Positions 61,261 to 64,000 of a stretch of DNA of 64,000 nt are shown in pieces. The notes beneath the pieces are model-generated. The model was not told where the DNA came from. It worked only from the letters and a program-made list of their open reading frames with translations, and made no database searches. The stretch lies in assembly GCA_947502835.1 (NCBI GenBank), contig CANNBJ010000006.1, positions 1 through 64,000 on the forward strand. The letters are read 5' to 3'. The translations under genes were made by a program, and so were the position numbers. Position 1 is the first letter of the stretch. Every line of letters starts with the position of its first letter. The stretch comes from Bdellovibrionales bacterium. Lineage in GTDB: Bacteria > Bdellovibrionota > UBA1018 > CAIMNF01.

Positions 61261-63038
61261 GGCTTGTGTTTTTCCTTTCTCACCGCCTCAAGAGTGCGAC
61301 TCAGGGCTGAGACATAGCGCTCGGTCCTCACCCGAAGGGAGGGATCAAGCCGGATTCCGTTCATGAACTCCTCGCCTCGCCTCAGGGCAAACGCCGATTC
61401 TCCTTGTTGATGCATGATCTTTACGAGCCAATCCATCGAGCGGATGAGGTTGTCCCCGTAGGCATGCCTGACCGCCTCCTCCGCATGGGCTCGCGCACTG
61501 CCCAGCTCCTTCATTTCGTAACACACCCGTGCAGCTCCGAGATGAAAGGTGAACTCTTTTGGATACTTTCGAATGAATGTCTCGTAAATGGTACGCGCCT
61601 TTGCATGCTGTCCATCCTGTGTCAACAGCCCGGCAAGCTCGAGATGGAGCGCCCTGGAGGCCGGGTTGCCGGAAATTTGAATCTGCTTTTGAAGGCTGCT
61701 GATGGCGCCGGCCCTTGCTTTCTTGATCCGCGCCTCGTCGCTGAAGGCCACACCGAGGTCCAGATCAAGCCCTTCAAGATCCGATTCTGAAACCTCTGTT
61801 CCGGGAATGCAGAGGGTCTTGGGATTCATTCTGTCCCTGAGCTCCCGGATCACCGGGTCCGCGAGGGCTCGCAAAGTCACGGGAACCAGGGCCCCGGCCG
61901 AAACAAAAACCGAAACTGCCGAAAGGAGCAACCTCGAATTCCGGTGTTTCGGAACCTCCATCACCTTGCGAACAATGGCCGAATCCGACTCTTCCCACTG
62001 AAAGGATGCAGAATCCATACTTCGAACCTGGATTCTTCTCATTCCGAGTTCAAGGTCCCCGGGCGAGACTGCGTCAGCATCATCCAGCAGCTGAAGGGCA
62101 GCAGCCACGTTCTTGCCTTCCATTTCGGCGTCGATTTTCAACTTCATCGACTTGACCAGTGCTTCCCGCTGGGTCGCAATGCGCTCCTCCAGACTCATGG
62201 CCTGAAGGGAGAGGAATTCTCCGATCTCGGAGACGAGCTCGGCCTCAGGACGAAATCCAACCACGCGTCCGATCTCACTGAGGGATTCCATTCCCCTCGC
62301 TTTCGAATCAATCGAGATTCCTGTTCCTCCCGGTTTTGCGAGAATGAGAGTAGGATACCCACCCACTTTGAGATGCGACTTCAACGCAAACGAACTCTCG
62401 CGATCCGCATCCATTTTCAGAAGTACCAGGTTTTTTGAGAGGTTCCGGAATTTTCGACCGTTGAACACCCTCTCGTCGTATTGATTGCACGGGGGACACC
62501 ACACCCCGAAAAAATCAATGAGGATCGTCTTGCCTGTGCGTGCCGCCTCGGAAAGGGCAGCATCCGGATTTCCGACCCAAAACCCGTTCTGGTCCTTCCC
62601 TCCCGACGTGGATGTGCTTTTGATTGTGGATTCGCTTTTGATTGCGGATCCCCCCCCGCCCTGGACTCCCGTTTTGATTTCCTGCAATGAGGGATCGGGC
62701 TTCATGGCCGCGGACACGCTCTTCTTCACACAGTAGGTTTTCGCATCATCACACAAAAAAGCGCTCGTCTCGAGGCGATCCGTTTCCTTGAGTTCCAAAC
62801 TGCTTGCGGCAAACCCGAGAATCCGGTCTTTTTTGATGAGGGGTTTGAACACCACCGTCCCGGACTCCACTTTCAAGGGAGCCGACACATTGAAATGATG
62901 ACCTGCAGGAGGCGTGAGTTCCACAAGCCATCTTGGAATTTTGGAGGCGGGCTCGAGTCCGACACGAACCAGATACGGGGGAGCTTCAATTCCGAAGGCA
63001 GGAATGGAGACCAGACACGCAAGAAGAAAGGCTTTCAT
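61257..63038 (-). CDS. Secreted thioredoxin-domain protein with TPR tail
   Basis: The 593-residue protein has a signal peptide, a DsbD-alpha-like beta domain (about 20-115) with a Cys pair (FLCDDAKTYC), a Ser/Thr/Lys repeat linker (about 128-150, IKSESTIKSTSTSGG), and a thioredoxin domain with WCPPC near residue 180 and the cis-Pro in GGYPTLIL. The last 300 residues are helical with TPR-like units (HAKARTIYETFIRKYPKEFTFHLGAARVCYE). It lacks the eight-helix membrane core of DsbD, so its electrons must come from another protein. It lies 22 bases after the SpoIID gene and is coupled to dedA. Confidence 0.8.
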   Translation of the reverse strand: MKAFLLACLVSIPAFGIEAPPYLVRVGLEPASKIPRWLVELTPPAGHHFNVSAPLKVESGTVVFKPLIKKDRILGFAASSLELKETDRLETSAFLCDDAKTYCVKKSVSAAMKPDPSLQEIKTGVQGGGGSAIKSESTIKSTSTSGGKDQNGFWVGNPDAALSEAARTGKTILIDFFGVWCPPCNQYDERVFNGRKFRNLSKNLVLLKMDADRESSFALKSHLKVGGYPTLILAKPGGTGISIDSKARGMESLSEIGRVVGFRPEAELVSEIGEFLSLQAMSLEERIATQREALVKSMKLKIDAEMEGKNVAAALQLLDDADAVSPGDLELGMRRIQVRSMDSASFQWEESDSAIVRKVMEVPKHRNSRLLLSAVSVFVSAGALVPVTLRALADPVIRELRDRMNPKTLCIPGTEVSESDLEGLDLDLGVAFSDEARIKKARAGAISSLQKQIQISGNPASRALHLELAGLLTQDGQHAKARTIYETFIRKYPKEFTFHLGAARVCYEMKELGSARAHAEEAVRHAYGDNLIRSMDWLVKIMHQQGESAFALRRGEEFMNGIRLDPSLRVRTERYVSALSRTLEAVRKEKHKP

Positions 63039-63060
63039 GGTTCCGGAAGCTTAATCTCAA

Positions 63061-64000
63061 TCAGGGTGAAATTCGAGCGATTTTCACTCCGGGATAATAA
63101 TGAAGAAGGATCTGCTCACGGGTGAACCCCTTTTCGCCCATGTTTTTCGCGCCCCATTGGCACATTCCCACTCCATGACCCGATCCCTTGCCCCTAAAGA
63201 AAACAGCCCTCCCGCGGGTCACAAGCTCATACCACGTGCTCTTCAATCGCGATGGATCAATCCAATTGCGGGCCGCATAGGCATCCATTTTGACTTTCAG
63301 TGCATTCTCCGGATCATCCCGATCCACAAACTCGAATTGCAACTCCTTGATGTGTCCCTGATCCCGTTCATCGGCACGGCCGGCCCTCGCCTCCGGAATC
63401 AATGCTCCAAGCGGCATTCGAACACTCTTGGGAGCTTCGCCGCGGGCCACAATCCCTCTCAAGTACCAACGATTTGGATCGTCGCGGTACGACTTGGGCC
63501 AGTTCTTGCCGTTTGCGGGATCCTTCTGGATTCCATTCCAGATTTTTTTTTCCAGTTCATGGAAACTGAGCCGGTAATCCCAGGAATAGGATGGTGAACC
63601 ATAGCAGTAGGGGCAACGAACCCCTTTCCCGAACCCTTTGAAGGAGGCCCCCCAGACTTTCTCGGGCGTGATCGTGCGACCACCACAGCTTGCGTGGTAA
63701 AAGGCCTTGATGGGCGATGACTTTCCAAATCGGGGGACGAGGACCAGACCCTTGGTTTTGGCCACAAGCTCGGCGGCCTTCGAATCCACCCGGTCAAGTC
63801 CGAGATACACCTGGTCCTTCTGCGTGGACTCCACATCAAACACCCGCCCGCGATCCTTTCTCATTTCCCCCATCTGAAAAAGCGCATAGGTGCGTGCCGC
63901 GATGATTTGCGCTTCCACTGCCGACTCGGCCCACTGGGAGTTGAACTCTCCATTCACGACGGACTCCAGATACATCTCCAGATCAATGTGATTCACAACG
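63061..64000 (-). CDS. SpoIID/LytB-domain protein, N-terminus cut by window edge
   Basis: At least 312 residues are visible and the frame runs off the right edge; the GTG at 63996 is a codon within the domain. The SpoIID domain starts with LEMYLESVVNGEF and AVEAQIIAARTYAL, continues with YHASCGGRT and ends with GKGSGHGVGMCQWGAKNM. SpoIID is a lytic transglycosylase on denuded glycan strands in Bacillus; in non-sporulating Gram-negative bacteria the same domain is found in wall-remodelling proteins. A Cys pair (CPYC) lies in an insert. The neighbouring deacetylase and thioredoxin genes fit an envelope role. Confidence 0.88.
   Translation of the reverse strand, partial: VVNHIDLEMYLESVVNGEFNSQWAESAVEAQIIAARTYALFQMGEMRKDRGRVFDVESTQKDQVYLGLDRVDSKAAELVAKTKGLVLVPRFGKSSPIKAFYHASCGGRTITPEKVWGASFKGFGKGVRCPYCYGSPSYSWDYRLSFHELEKKIWNGIQKDPANGKNWPKSYRDDPNRWYLRGIVARGEAPKSVRMPLGALIPEARAGRADERDQGHIKELQFEFVDRDDPENALKVKMDAYAARNWIDPSRLKSTWYELVTRGRAVFFRGKGSGHGVGMCQWGAKNMGEKGFTREQILLHYYPGVKIARISP

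Noticed and set aside
1-64000. CRISPR arrays, rRNA genes, insertion sequences or a known defence island
   Set aside because: No regularly spaced repeats, rRNA-like segments, transposase genes or defence-gene clusters were recognised on either strand.

Overview
The window looks like core chromosome of a Gram-negative, aerobic bacterium with a moderately GC-rich, compact genome. LptE, MreC/MreD, an MlaF-type ATPase and many lipoproteins point to a diderm, and a heme A synthase points to aerobic respiration. The c-di-AMP cyclase linked to glmM and ftsH, the TPR-winged-helix regulator and the mtaB-rnc-era-der order would fit the Bdellovibrionota or another former 'Deltaproteobacteria' line. That placement is inference from gene content; there is no rRNA or marker tree.

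Left edge (1-3433): an AT-richer accessory tract. It holds a 5'-truncated seven-helix sensor histidine kinase, an excisionase-like DNA-binding protein and a tyrosine recombinase. A near-consensus sigma-54 promoter lies before the excisionase/integrase pair. This looks like the right end of an integrated element that continues to the left. From 3434 to 9530 comes mixed host DNA: small secreted proteins, a nitroreductase, tRNA-Arg(TCG), an imperfect 49-bp duplication of that tRNA's 3' end, an orphan OmpR-like regulator without its phosphorylation Asp, tyrS, a hydrolase, a Cys-rich lipoprotein and tRNA-Leu(TAA).

9594-16730 (minus strand) is one tightly overlapping operon: Rrf2 regulator - cysteine desulfurase - MnmA-like protein - mtaB - rnc - era - der, joining sulfur mobilisation, tRNA thio-modification and ribosome assembly. 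The Rrf2 protein has no cysteines and the MnmA-like protein lacks catalytic residues. 17624-27184 (minus) is a second long operon: lipoprotein - tilS - ftsH - cdaA - ybbR/cdaR - glmM - pdxJ - nnr - tsaE. It combines c-di-AMP, cell-wall precursor, tRNA modification and metabolite repair genes.

27246-42123 holds a BPL_N-type secreted protein, a thioredoxin-like/ctaA/two-component operon, ahcY, an E2-like acyltransferase, two small secreted proteins, uvrA, an SDR, a TPR-winged-helix regulator coupled to a secreted protein, a hydrolase and a PpiD-like chaperone without a parvulin domain. 42171-48118 (plus) is the elongasome operon mreC-mreD-mrdA-rodA followed at once by a tryptophanase.

48155-64000 carries rlmN, an isovaleryl-CoA-type acyl-CoA dehydrogenase, a degenerate phosphoesterase, lptE, a DciA-like DUF721 protein, an ABC ATPase with a tail-anchored partner, alr, a Cache-like membrane sensor without an output domain, nadB, a NodB-type deacetylase, and a glutathione peroxidase - DedA - thioredoxin/TPR - SpoIID cluster cut by the right edge. 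I saw no rRNA, CRISPR array, insertion sequence or clear defence system. No gene-free stretch exceeds 300 bases. The most unusual signals are the tRNA-Arg end duplication with its folded spacer, the sigma-54 site before xis/int, and several family members that have lost catalytic or signalling residues.
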